Shown here piece after piece: positions 1 through 8,675 of a DNA stretch of 64,000 bases. The translations under genes were made by a program, and so were the position numbers. Under the pieces are notes generated by a model that worked only from the letters and a program-made list of their open reading frames with translations, ran no database searches and was not told the origin of the DNA. Origin of the DNA: JAAYCI01 sp964550985 (lineage in GTDB: Bacteria; Bacillota; Clostridia; Oscillospirales; Ruminococcaceae). How positions within the stretch are numbered: the first letter of the stretch is position 1; each line of letters opens with the position of its first letter. The stretch lies in the NCBI GenBank assembly GCA_964550985.1, contig CAZKBM010000001.1, positions 70,087-134,086 of the forward strand. The letters run 5' to 3'.

Positions 1-2
1 TG

Positions 3-632
3 CACAAAGACTTGCCCGCCATTGTACAAGAGGTAGCAAGCTACAAAAACAGGATAGGAAAAATACTTTTAACCACCAATGGAACGCTTTTGCCTTCCGA
101 TAATTTGCTGGAAGTTTTAAAAAACCACCGTGAGAGCGTGCAGGTGAATATTAGCGACTATGGGCCCGCGCTATCTGCAAAAGTAGAGCAACTGGTAGAG
201 ATTTTGGCGGCCGATGATATTGCCTACCGGGTTATTCCGTACCACGGGGAGGATATGCATTTTGGGGGTTGGCTGGATTTTACAGACCATACCTACAAAC
301 ATCAAACGGAAGATGATTTGATTGCGAATGCCAGAGAATGTGGCTACCGCAAGGACGGAAACCTTGCGATACGCCTAGGGGAACTTTACATGTGTTACCG
401 CGTGGCACGGCGGGTTGAACTGGGCATTGTGAAAAAAAATGAACTTTCTTATGTCGATATGTACAGTGATAAAAGCATCATAGAAAAGCGGCAAAATATT
501 CAAGATATTTTAAACGCGCCCTATACGCCAGCTTGTGCGTATTGTGTGGGAAAAAGAAAAGAGGCAAAGCATTATCCGGCGGCCGCCCAGCTAACGCGGG
601 AAGAATTAAAAAACGGAGTGGAAAAGCTTTGA
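3..632 (+). CDS. Radical SAM/SPASM-like protein, 3' part only
   Basis: The open frame enters from the left edge of the window, so the N-terminus and the expected CxxxCxxC iron-sulphur motif are missing. The visible part starts with a typical radical SAM TIM-barrel strand (ILLTTNGTLLP, then VQVNISDYG). It ends with a cysteine-bearing tail (AREC, YMCYR, then ACAYC) that resembles a SPASM-type auxiliary cluster domain. Such proteins often sit in surface-polysaccharide loci next to glycosyltransferases. The stop codon TGA overlaps the TTG start of the pyruvyl transferase, so the two are probably translationally coupled. The substrate cannot be told from the sequence. A TTG at position 12 could be read as a start, but homology continues to the left of it. 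Confidence 0.75.
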   Translation, partial: HKDLPAIVQEVASYKNRIGKILLTTNGTLLPSDNLLEVLKNHRESVQVNISDYGPALSAKVEQLVEILAADDIAYRVIPYHGEDMHFGGWLDFTDHTYKHQTEDDLIANARECGYRKDGNLAIRLGELYMCYRVARRVELGIVKKNELSYVDMYSDKSIIEKRQNIQDILNAPYTPACAYCVGKRKEAKHYPAAAQLTREELKNGVEKL

Positions 633-1699
633 AGAAGCACTACCTGCTTTATGGGCATGGTGGTTGCTATAACCATGGGGCAGAAGCGGCAACACGCTGC
701 ACCATTCAGCTTTTGCGCGAATGTTCACCGGGTTGTACGATTACAGTAGCCACCCATTTTGCAGGCCAGGATAAAGAGTTTGCCCTACCGGCTGATACAC
801 TGCTGCAAAGCAACATGGCGGGGAAAAGCTGGGGCGAAATGTATGCTGCTGCTGTTGCTAGCATATCACCTACCACCACCTGCCTGCATGTGGGCGGAGA
901 CAACTACTGTTACCCAAATTGGGAACGTTATGCGTTTATTCATAAGGCGGCCTTGGCACGCGGTGCAAGAAGTATCTTGTGGAGCTGCTCGCTTGAGCCC
1001 TCTATGTTAAATGCGGAAATGGCAGAGGTTTTACGTACCCACCACGCTATATTTGCCAGAGAATCAACAACGGTGGAGGCTTTGGAAAAATGTGGGTGTT
1101 CAGGCGTGGTGCAGATGGCGGATATCGCCTTTAAGTTGGATGCGCAAAAAACTCAGTTGCCCTTTCACAACTATTTGGCCGTGAATATAAGCCCTTTGGT
1201 GGTTCGCAGAAACCCGAAAGTATTTGGGGCTTTTCAAAAACTGATAGACTATGTGCTGGCTGAAACCGACTTGAATATCGCCTTGGTACCACACGTGGTA
1301 ATGCCAATGGATAACGACTGTGATATTTTGGCTGAGTTAAACCTTGCCAGTGACCGTGTGGCAATGATATCGGGCCAGCTCTCCGCAAGGGAGTATAAAT
1401 ACATCATTTCAAAAGCGCGCTTTTGTGCGGCAACCCGTACGCACGCCTGTATTGCGGCCTATTCGTCCTGTATTCCCACCCTTGCAGTTGGTTACAGTGC
1501 CAAGGCCAGTGGCATCGCCCATGATTTAGGGATGGAAAGCCAGTTTTTACAATTGGATAGTATCGGGGACGAAAAGAGCATGGTAGAGCCGTTTAAGCGG
1601 CTTTTGCTAGAGGAAACCAAACTGAAAAACCAGCTGGAGGCGCTTATGCCGGCCTATAGAAAAACGGCAACCGGCAATGCTGTGGAGTTGATAAAGTAA
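629..1699 (+). CDS. Polysaccharide pyruvyl transferase family protein
   Basis: The 356 aa protein resembles the CsaB/WcaK polysaccharide pyruvyl transferase family, which moves pyruvate from PEP onto sugar hydroxyls to form ketals. Supporting features are the N-terminal YGHGGCYNHGAEAATR glycine-rich turn, a HVGGDNY segment, ILWSCSLEP, and the C-terminal CAATRTHACIAAYSSCIPTLAVGYSAKA region typical of the family. The frame stays open upstream to 533. I chose TTG at 629 because GGAG lies about 10 bases upstream and the family N-terminus begins there. It overlaps the preceding stop as TTGA and ends one base before the next gene. It probably decorates the glycan built by the neighbouring transferases; the acceptor is unknown. 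Confidence 0.8.
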   Translation: MKKHYLLYGHGGCYNHGAEAATRCTIQLLRECSPGCTITVATHFAGQDKEFALPADTLLQSNMAGKSWGEMYAAAVASISPTTTCLHVGGDNYCYPNWERYAFIHKAALARGARSILWSCSLEPSMLNAEMAEVLRTHHAIFARESTTVEALEKCGCSGVVQMADIAFKLDAQKTQLPFHNYLAVNISPLVVRRNPKVFGAFQKLIDYVLAETDLNIALVPHVVMPMDNDCDILAELNLASDRVAMISGQLSAREYKYIISKARFCAATRTHACIAAYSSCIPTLAVGYSAKASGIAHDLGMESQFLQLDSIGDEKSMVEPFKRLLLEETKLKNQLEALMPAYRKTATGNAVELIK

Positions 1700-1700
1700 A

Positions 1701-3401
1701 ATGGGAAAAGTATATGTTGCCACCTGTGCCTATAATGCAGAAAATACTATAGAACGTTGTATAAAAAGCGTATTACAGCAAACCTATACCGATTTTTACT
1801 ATTATGTTTGCAATAATGCCTCCACCGATAAAACCGGGGAGATAGTAGAAAGGTTTGCCCGGCAGGACCCCCGAATTGTGGTGTCTTGCAACAAGGTGAA
1901 CCACGACTGGAGCCAGAACGAAGAATATGCCTTTCTGCCGCATACAATTGCGGATGACGACTACTTTTGCCTGTTGGATGCGGATGATGCCCTGGCCCCA
2001 AGCTTTTTGGCGGAAATGATAGAGTTTGTAAATAAAAACGACCTTGACTTTGCCGCTTGCGGTAACGAGTTTATCGATGGGAAAACCGGGGTAAAAGGAA
2101 AAGCTCGGTTAGTAAAAGAAAACCTGATATTGGACACGGCGGAGAAATTTTCGGAATATTTTCCAGAGTACTATCAGTTCATGAGAACAGGCTGGGCAAA
2201 ACTATACACGGGGAGATCCGCCCATAACAGAATACTCTATTCACAATTTCCAAGCCACTTTCCGCGTGCCTACGGTGGAGACACCTATATTGTCTTTCAG
2301 TGCTTGCGCAAGGCAAAAAAGGTGGGTATATACGCAAAAGCCCTGTACGATTACTATATCTCCTTTGCGTCAAGGTCCTACCAAATGCACCCGCAGCGCA
2401 TAGAATGTGACTGTATTCTTATGGAGGATGCACTGGATTTCCTGACGGAAAAAGCGGGTGGTGTTAGCCTGCTTAACCGGGAGTTTTTAGACTTTGTGTA
2501 CTATAATGCCATTAGTGACACAGAAAAGGTTGTGTTTCATTCACAGCTTGCCCCAAAAGAAAAAATTGAATCGATTTTTACTATTTATAGCTGTGAGTAC
2601 ACAAAAGAATTGTATGGGCATAAGCATACCTATGTTGCCGATGCAGATGCCTTACTGGAAAAGTTAAAGTGTGAAACCAGCCGGGAACTTTTGGCGCTAC
2701 CAGCCTGCCGTACAGAAGATGGGGCCGATATGACGGCAAGTATTTTGGAAGTGTTGTATAGCGGTTTGCCCAGCTTGGTGGACCATGCGGGCTTACAGTT
2801 TATTATCATGAAAATTCCAGAAATGCTAAATGATTTGCTAAAGGCTCAGTATGAACCAATTGTCAAGCGGCTTCAAAGATGGCATAAGCGGAGTAAAATG
2901 GACATTCCGTCTTTGTCAAAGCTGGAAATTCGGGCAAATATCGCTTTAAACAAAACTGATGCAGAAATTTTTGCACTCCTGTGTGGTATAAAAAAAGAAA
3001 GGCCTGAATCTGCTAGGGCTTTAGACATGGATAGCCAGATCACCTCTTTGCTGCAAAAGTACCCTTTACTTCAAGGCCTAAGCGGAAATTTTGCGTTGCT
3101 ATTTAGGAATACGCTTACTTGGATTATGCAGGAAAACTACCTAAGGGCGCTGGAGGCTTTTTTATCGGTTACGGGTGTTACCATAGAAGCCGAAGATGAA
3201 GAAAGCTACATGACGCTGGGGCAGAATCTTGCCGCCGCAGCAGAGAACATACCGACATATATCTATTTTAAAAAAGTTTGGATTTCGTTTCTATTGGATG
3301 CCGAAAGAAAAGCGGAGGCAAAACAGGAACTGGATGAATTAGAGCCGCTTTTAAGGGATGATGAAGAATTGGCGGCCTTACGGAAAAGGATTGCCCAATA
3401 A
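1701..3401 (+). CDS. Family 2 glycosyltransferase with helical C-terminal extension
   Basis: The 566 aa protein opens with a GT-A fold of family GT2: VATCAYNAENTIERCIKSV, CNNASTDKT, and the metal-binding FCLLDADDA motif near residue 95. The catalytic part covers about the first 240 residues. The remaining 320 residues are helix-rich and hydrophilic without a recognisable catalytic motif; the last 80 residues have a TPR-like character (inference). The gene starts one base after the pyruvyl transferase stop, so the first three genes form one transcription unit. It is expected to be cytoplasmic and to act on lipid-linked glycan or protein; donor and acceptor are unknown. Confidence 0.85.
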   Translation: MGKVYVATCAYNAENTIERCIKSVLQQTYTDFYYYVCNNASTDKTGEIVERFARQDPRIVVSCNKVNHDWSQNEEYAFLPHTIADDDYFCLLDADDALAPSFLAEMIEFVNKNDLDFAACGNEFIDGKTGVKGKARLVKENLILDTAEKFSEYFPEYYQFMRTGWAKLYTGRSAHNRILYSQFPSHFPRAYGGDTYIVFQCLRKAKKVGIYAKALYDYYISFASRSYQMHPQRIECDCILMEDALDFLTEKAGGVSLLNREFLDFVYYNAISDTEKVVFHSQLAPKEKIESIFTIYSCEYTKELYGHKHTYVADADALLEKLKCETSRELLALPACRTEDGADMTASILEVLYSGLPSLVDHAGLQFIIMKIPEMLNDLLKAQYEPIVKRLQRWHKRSKMDIPSLSKLEIRANIALNKTDAEIFALLCGIKKERPESARALDMDSQITSLLQKYPLLQGLSGNFALLFRNTLTWIMQENYLRALEAFLSVTGVTIEAEDEESYMTLGQNLAAAAENIPTYIYFKKVWISFLLDAERKAEAKQELDELEPLLRDDEELAALRKRIAQ

Positions 3402-3505
3402 GGTCTGTATGCCTCAAGCGGTTTGTTTTTGCAATTTCTCAAATAATAACGCCAAATAAGAACAATGGAATGTATAAAAGGGTGGCTACAAGCCCCAAAC
3501 CGTAA

Positions 3506-3540
3506 TAAACGCTGGAGAAAACGAGTTTCTCCAGCGTTTA
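3506..3540. terminator. Hairpin between convergent genes, likely terminator
   Basis: A perfect 15 bp inverted repeat (arms 3506-3520 and 3526-3540, loop ACGAG) lies between the end of the glycosyltransferase and the end of the minus-strand YcxB-like gene. The T tract is weak (ATCTTTT follows on the plus strand), but the position and stem strength fit a shared, bidirectional terminator. The rest of 3402-3634 shows no gene. Confidence 0.7.
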
Positions 3541-3634
3541 ATCTTTTGCAACAATGTAGGGGCTGCGGTACAAATTGTTTTACACTTTACCTTTTGTGCC
3601 CGGCAACAGCCTCAAAATCCTGTAAAGTTAAAGC

Positions 3635-4153
3635 CTACTTCGCCTTAAACTTTGCCCCCAATGCCTTTTGCAGCACGGTGTGCAAATCCTCGGGGCTGCC
3701 TTTGGTAAAGTACTCTTTATCAATTAAAATGGCCTGGCTGGGGGAGGTAAAAAGGTAAAAATCATGGCTTGTCTCCACCGCCATATGCAGCGAGGCATAC
3801 TGCAAACTCTCGGTATCGGCCAGGCCCCCCTCTTCGCTGGAGACGCTGCGGTTCAGCCCCGTCTCGGTAAAAATGGTAATTTCGGTTTGCAAAGCGGCGC
3901 CGGGTTTGGCCCTGAAAAGGGAGGTGGGGCGTATAAACAGGGAATAATAAAAGTAGATGGCCAGCACGGCCGCCAGCCCCAGCGGCAGCAATAGCCCCGA
4001 GCCGGTAAAAACCAGGATGACACAAAAGATCAGCACCACAATGGGCATCAGCAGCAGGCTCATGCGGCTGCCACTACCCCCACGCAGGGTTTTATAGCGG
4101 TAAAAGCGGCCGAAAATTTGTTCGTTGCTGGGCATTTCTACACGGCAAAGCAT
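3635..4153 (-). CDS. YcxB-like small membrane protein
   Basis: This 172 aa protein has two adjacent hydrophobic segments (about residues 30-70: MSLLLMPIVVLIFCVILVF and GLLLPLGLAAVLAIYFYYSLF). A soluble C-terminal domain follows, containing FTETGLNRSVSSEEG and a YLFTSPSQAILIDKEYFTKG stretch. That layout and the ending are characteristic of the YcxB-like family of unknown function. ATG at 4153 has an AGAAGG ribosome site at suitable spacing; the internal methionine at residue 7 has none. It follows the lipoprotein gene on the same strand, separated by a dispersed repeat at 4183-4236. It could be the last gene of the operon or be transcribed alone. Confidence 0.7.
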   Translation of the reverse strand: MLCRVEMPSNEQIFGRFYRYKTLRGGSGSRMSLLLMPIVVLIFCVILVFTGSGLLLPLGLAAVLAIYFYYSLFIRPTSLFRAKPGAALQTEITIFTETGLNRSVSSEEGGLADTESLQYASLHMAVETSHDFYLFTSPSQAILIDKEYFTKGSPEDLHTVLQKALGAKFKAK

Positions 4154-4182
4154 AAGGGGGCCCTTCTTTCGTAAATTGGTTT

Positions 4183-4236
4183 GCAGCGCCTGCTTTCTCC
4201 TGTATTTATGCGCTACAGTTTGTTCATTTGCTCTAA
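4183..4236 (+). repeat. Dispersed 53 bp repeat, copy A
   Basis: This stretch runs from GCAGCGCCTG to GCTCTAA and shares most positions with copies at 25600-25652 and 44380-44433; the core is TTTATGCGCTACAGTTTGTT. It ends on the stop codon of the minus-strand lipoprotein gene, the same relation that copy C has to the band-7 gene. Confidence 0.65.
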
Positions 4237-4943
4237 TAGGTCAGGTTAAACATGTTGATGCGCCAGCCGCTTGGGGTTTCCACCATTTGAATGGGAAACT
4301 CGGTGGTGTAGGGGTCGCTTGTGTCAAAATTGGCGTACTGCCCAATCACCATAAAGGTGATGCCCTCGTTGCCGCTGTAGGCAAGGCGGTAGAGGTCGGG
4401 GCCTACATACTCGATGTTGGCGCCGCGGCCGCCGTCCAAAATGCCCAGCTTTCCGTCAAAATCGGCAAACAGGGGGTAGGTTTCCTCCGCCGCTGTAAGT
4501 GCTTTCCAACATTCCTCGGTAAACAGGCTATTCATATATTCTATAAAGCCCTCATAGGTGTTAATTTCACCGGTGGCCAGCGTATAGGTGACGTCACCGT
4601 TTTGGGCGGTTTCCATCTGGCCGCCTTTGGCAAAATACAGGCCCTTGTCCTGGTCAAAGCCTATCAGTTGCAGGTAGGCGTCGCGGGCGTCGTTATACAG
4701 TTTTACCTGCTCCTCCGTCAAAAAGTCGGCCAGGTTTTCGGTGTCTTGCCCGGCGGCGCTGCTGGAAGCGGGGGCGGAGGCCGCAGAGGAAGCCGGCGCC
4801 GAAGATGCTTTGGCAGAGGAGGCTGCGGGCGGGGCCGAACTGGCCGCCGCTGCGCTGGGTGCGGTGCCGCCACAGGCGGCAAGGGTGAGGGCCAGGGCCA
4901 AAACCGTAGCCAGGGCAAATAGAGAACGGAATTGCTTTTTCAT
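4233..4943 (-). CDS. Secreted lipoprotein with Ala/Ser-rich linker
   Basis: The 236 aa protein has a signal peptide with a lipobox (LALTLAACGG), so the mature N-terminal cysteine is expected to be lipid-anchored outside the membrane. A low-complexity Ala/Ser/Pro linker of about 45 residues follows, and then a domain of about 165 residues with no recognised family (includes YLQLIGFDQDKGLYFAKGG and an aromatic-rich C-terminus). AGGAGG lies 6 bases before ATG 4943. It is 36 bases after the glycosyltransferase stop on the same strand, so it is probably co-transcribed with the glycan export operon. The function is unknown; a cell-surface accessory role is only inferred. Confidence 0.8.
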   Translation of the reverse strand: MKKQFRSLFALATVLALALTLAACGGTAPSAAAASSAPPAASSAKASSAPASSAASAPASSSAAGQDTENLADFLTEEQVKLYNDARDAYLQLIGFDQDKGLYFAKGGQMETAQNGDVTYTLATGEINTYEGFIEYMNSLFTEECWKALTAAEETYPLFADFDGKLGILDGGRGANIEYVGPDLYRLAYSGNEGITFMVIGQYANFDTSDPYTTEFPIQMVETPSGWRINMFNLTY

Positions 4944-4979
4944 GGGTATCCTCCTATTGTTTCGTTTATACTAAACATT

Positions 4980-6794
4980 TTATTCCGGCAGTACATCGTT
5001 TTCAGAGAAATCCTCCCGGTCACTTGTCAGGTAGGGGCTGTAGTAGGGGTCGTCCAGCAGGGCTGCGCCATAGCGCTGCTCCAATAGGGCCTGCTCGCCC
5101 GCAAAACGCTGGGCGGCCTCGCCATCTTCGTCGCTGCCGCGGCTTTTGCTCTCATAATGGTATAATTCGGCGTAGGGGGTAAACACCACGCTTTCTCCCT
5201 GTTCGCGTATCCGCAGGCAGAGGTCCACATCGTTGTAGGCCACGGGAAATTCGGCGTCAAAACCGCCGGCCTTATCAAAAACCAAAGTTTTCACCATCAT
5301 GCAAGCCCCGGTTACGGCCGAAAGTTCTTGCACGCAGGCCTGGCGGAACATATACCCGCTTTTGCCCCGCAGTGCGTATTTATGGCTGTGCCCGGCGTAG
5401 CCCCCAAGCCCCGTAATCACCCCCGCGTGCTGCACGGTGTTGTCGGGGTAGTACAGCAGGGCCCCCACGGCGCCCACCTCCTCCAGCTGGCAGAGGCCCA
5501 GCATCTCCTCCAGCCAATCGGGGCTAATCACTTCGGTGTCGTTATTCAAAAACAAAAGGTACTGCCCGCCTGCGGCCTGCCTGCCAAAGTTGCATATCAT
5601 GGAAAAATTGAAGCCGCCGCCCTCGTATACCATCACCTTGCAGCGTGGGAAAGCCCCCGAAAGCTGCTGGTAGTAGTTGAAGGTTTCCACATTTTGGGAG
5701 TTGTTTTCCACCACAATCACCTCAAATTGCAGGTAACGGGTTTTGCCGTAGATGGAGCGCAGGCAGCGGTCCAGGTCCTTAATATGGTCGCAGCTTGGTA
5801 TGATGATGGAGATGAGCGGGCGGCCCTTGATATCGTAGTACACCTTGTAGGTGGAGGGAAAGAGCCCTTCCACCACCCGCGCCTTGATACCAATGCGGCG
5901 CAGATGGTCGCGGATGGCACGCTTTGCGGCCTCGGCCACATAGGGCTTTGCCGCAAGCCCCATGCTTGTAGAATCCTCATGCTGCCGCCAGTAGTACAGC
6001 ACCTTGGGGATGTGCCGCGCCGTACCGGTTATTTCCAGCACGCGCAGGTTGAAGTCATGGTCCTGCGCACCGTCATATTCACTGTGTAAGCCTCCCACTT
6101 TGTCAAAAAGGTCCCGCCGCACGGCAACCAGATGCCCTATATAGTTAACATTCAATAGGTATTGGGGGGAATAGTTCGGCTTGAAATGCCCTGCGCCGGG
6201 GTACAGCCAGTTGTTTGTAAAAAGAGCCTCGTCGCTGTACAGCATCCCGTCTCCATATTTGTCAATCTGGGCGGCTATCTCGTACAGCGCATTGGGCGCA
6301 AGTATGTCGTCATGGTCTGCAAAAACAAGGTAGGGCCCGCTGGCCAGCGCCGCGGCCAGGTTTGTGTTGGCCGCAATGCCCCGGTTTTCCACGGCCCGGT
6401 AGTGAATTTTCCCGTCTTGATACCGCTCAATCAGTTCGGGCACAAAGGAGTTTTCTTCGCTGGCATCGGCCAGGCAAAGCTCCCAGTTTGGGTAGGTTTG
6501 TCCCAAAATGGATTGCAGCAGTTCCTCAAAATACTGGCGGGGTGGGTTATACACCGGCACGCACAGGCTCAGTTTGGGCCAGGCGGAGGTATCGGCCTGG
6601 CGCTGCTGTGCCAAAACGGCCTGCTTTGGCAAAAAGCGCCCCCGCTTTTTTACATATCGCCGTTTAAAGTAGTGCATGGTGCGGGAAATTGCAGCAAAAA
6701 AGCCCTCTTTTTGTGTAATTTCAAAAAAATAGGCGCGCAGTTCGGCGCTGCGCTTTTTTTTCAGTTTTTGCCGCATTTCCTCGGGCTGTGGCAT
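4980..6794 (-). CDS. Tandem-domain family 2 glycosyltransferase
   Basis: The 604 aa protein carries two GT2 domains in a row. The first begins near residue 75 (LSLCVPVYNPP, then a FADHDD metal motif near 160). The second begins near residue 325 (PLISIIIPSCDHIKDLDRCL, then LFLNNDTEV near 415) and ends with the YHYESKSRG motif. This layout is that of rhamnosyl-type bifunctional transferases that build O-antigen or teichoic-like glycans next to ABC exporters. It is a paralogue of the next gene upstream (6807-8675), with the same domain order, and starts 12 bases after it (GAGG upstream of ATG). With rfbC in the operon, rhamnose is a plausible donor sugar (inference). Confidence 0.85.
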   Translation of the reverse strand: MPQPEEMRQKLKKKRSAELRAYFFEITQKEGFFAAISRTMHYFKRRYVKKRGRFLPKQAVLAQQRQADTSAWPKLSLCVPVYNPPRQYFEELLQSILGQTYPNWELCLADASEENSFVPELIERYQDGKIHYRAVENRGIAANTNLAAALASGPYLVFADHDDILAPNALYEIAAQIDKYGDGMLYSDEALFTNNWLYPGAGHFKPNYSPQYLLNVNYIGHLVAVRRDLFDKVGGLHSEYDGAQDHDFNLRVLEITGTARHIPKVLYYWRQHEDSTSMGLAAKPYVAEAAKRAIRDHLRRIGIKARVVEGLFPSTYKVYYDIKGRPLISIIIPSCDHIKDLDRCLRSIYGKTRYLQFEVIVVENNSQNVETFNYYQQLSGAFPRCKVMVYEGGGFNFSMICNFGRQAAGGQYLLFLNNDTEVISPDWLEEMLGLCQLEEVGAVGALLYYPDNTVQHAGVITGLGGYAGHSHKYALRGKSGYMFRQACVQELSAVTGACMMVKTLVFDKAGGFDAEFPVAYNDVDLCLRIREQGESVVFTPYAELYHYESKSRGSDEDGEAAQRFAGEQALLEQRYGAALLDDPYYSPYLTSDREDFSENDVLPE

Positions 6795-6806
6795 ATGTTT
6801 TTACCT

Positions 6807-8675
6807 CTAACGCAAACCATAGTTTTCGTGCCGCAGGGTCAGGTGGGGGTTATAAAAGGGGTCGCCCTTTTGCAAAAGGGCGGCATATTTTTCGCGGAAG
6901 TGGGCGGCTTCGCCGTCAAAACGAATCTTGGCGGGGCCGCTCAGGTCATAGCCCCGGCTCTTGCTCTCATAGTGGTAGGCCTCGGCAAAAGGGGTGTACA
7001 CATTCCAGTAGCCGCGCTGCCAAAGTTTCAGGCAAAAATCCACGTCGTTAAATGCAATGGCAAAGTGCCCGGCGTCCATGCCGCCAACCTCCTCGTACAG
7101 GCTGCGTTTTACCATAAGTGCGGCCCCCGTAACAGCGCAAAGGTTTTGGGTGGTGCGCAGACGGTACATGTCTCCACCGTTGCCGCGCAGGTGGCCTTTG
7201 TGGTTTACCCCGGCCGTGCCCCCAATGCCAATGAACAGCCCCGCGTGCTGCACCTTGTCGTCTGGGTAGTACAGCAGTGCGCCCACGGCCCCAACATCGG
7301 GCCGCTGGCTGTAGCTTAGCATCTCGCGCACAAAATCTTCACTGGTAATTTGTATGTCGTTGTTCAGCAGCAGGATATGGTCGCCCACGCAGCGGGCCAC
7401 CCCAAAGTTGCATATGGCGGCAAAGTTAAAGCCGCCCTTGTAGCGCAGCACCCGCAGGGTGCCGTGGCGGGCCTCGGCCTCCAGGTAATAGCTTTCGGTG
7501 GCCGGGTCGCTGGAGTTGTTGTCCAAAATCAGCACTTCATAACGGGTGTAGCCCGCCCTTTGGTAGATGGATTCCACACAGCGGTGCAAATCCTCCACAT
7601 GGTCGCTGTTTGGGATGAGGATGGAGACCAGGGGGCGGCCCCACACCTCGTAGCGTACCCGGTAGGCGCCGGGGCAGCCCGCCAGGCTCATGGCCTCCCC
7701 GTCCAGGCTTACCCGGCCCAAATGGCTTTGCAGGGCCATCTCCCCGGCCTTAACGGCCTCGGGTTTTTGCAGGATATCCTTCGCCGTGGAGTTTTCGTGC
7801 CGTCGCCAGTAATACAGTACCTTGGGTATATGGTGGATGCACTGGGCCTTTTCGCTCAGCCGCAAAATTAAGTCGTAGTCCTGCGCGCCGTCCAGCCCCT
7901 CCTGTTCGGTGCCGCCAACGCTCTCCAGCAGGCGGTAGCTAAAAGCGCACAGGTGGGTGATGTAATTGCAGCCCCGTAGGGTATCGGGGCCAAAATCGGG
8001 CTTAAAGTGGAAGGCGAACAATTTTTTTAGGTCGTGGCTCAAAACGGCCTCGTCGGAATAAAGCAGGTCGGCCCCGGTCTCGTTTATGGCCTTTGCCACT
8101 TCATACAGCGCCCCTATGGCCAGCACGTCGTCGTGGTCCAAAAGCAGCAGGTAGTCGCCTTCGCTTTCGGCAATGCCCAGGTTTGTGTTGGCGGCAATGC
8201 CTTGGTTTTTGTATAACCGCGTATAGCGCACCCGGGGGTTCTTTTCGCGGTAGCGTTGCACAAGGCGGTGGTTTTCGGCCTGTCCCTGGCTGCTGCCGTC
8301 CACCAAAATCAGTTCCCACTCGGTATAGGTTTGCCCGCAAACGCTGTGCAAAAGGTCCTGCAAATGGCGCAGCGGGGGGTTATATAGCGGCACCACCACC
8401 GAGATGAGGGGCCGGTAGGCAAATTCGGCCCTGCGCTGGGCGCGCACCTCCCGCCGCAGGGGAATATCGGCGTGGTAGGGCCAGTAATCCCCCCCGGTAG
8501 CCAGGCGGTAACGGTATAAAATTTCCCGCCAAAGTTGCTGGGGGCCCTGTTGCCGCAGTATACCGGCGCCCCTGCGCAAAAGCCCTCCCAAACGGGCGGG
8601 CGAAGCGTTGCGCCGCAGGGCTTTGCCAAGGGAATCCTGGCCTATAGTGGGGTCTTCGCGGGGTGTGGCGGCCAT
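6807..8675 (-). CDS. Tandem-domain family 2 glycosyltransferase (paralogue)
   Basis: This 622 aa protein has two GT2 domains: domain 1 from about residue 88 (PLISVVVPLYNPP, then LLLLDHDDVLA near 172) and domain 2 from about 345 (PLVSILIPNSDHV, then LLNNDIQI near 430), again ending with YHYESKSRG. It is clearly a paralogue of 4980-6794; both keep the acidic metal-binding motif in each domain, so neither looks inactivated. Its ATG overlaps the stop of the ABC ATPase by one base (TAATG), with GGAG just upstream, so translation is coupled. It is expected to work at the cytoplasmic face on the polymer exported by the adjoining ABC transporter. Confidence 0.85.
   Translation of the reverse strand: MAATPREDPTIGQDSLGKALRRNASPARLGGLLRRGAGILRQQGPQQLWREILYRYRLATGGDYWPYHADIPLRREVRAQRRAEFAYRPLISVVVPLYNPPLRHLQDLLHSVCGQTYTEWELILVDGSSQGQAENHRLVQRYREKNPRVRYTRLYKNQGIAANTNLGIAESEGDYLLLLDHDDVLAIGALYEVAKAINETGADLLYSDEAVLSHDLKKLFAFHFKPDFGPDTLRGCNYITHLCAFSYRLLESVGGTEQEGLDGAQDYDLILRLSEKAQCIHHIPKVLYYWRRHENSTAKDILQKPEAVKAGEMALQSHLGRVSLDGEAMSLAGCPGAYRVRYEVWGRPLVSILIPNSDHVEDLHRCVESIYQRAGYTRYEVLILDNNSSDPATESYYLEAEARHGTLRVLRYKGGFNFAAICNFGVARCVGDHILLLNNDIQITSEDFVREMLSYSQRPDVGAVGALLYYPDDKVQHAGLFIGIGGTAGVNHKGHLRGNGGDMYRLRTTQNLCAVTGAALMVKRSLYEEVGGMDAGHFAIAFNDVDFCLKLWQRGYWNVYTPFAEAYHYESKSRGYDLSGPAKIRFDGEAAHFREKYAALLQKGDPFYNPHLTLRHENYGLR

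Noticed and set aside
6162..7319. 385-codon plus-strand open frame across two glycosyltransferases
   Set aside because: It is antisense to both transferases, spans their boundary and has no ribosome site.
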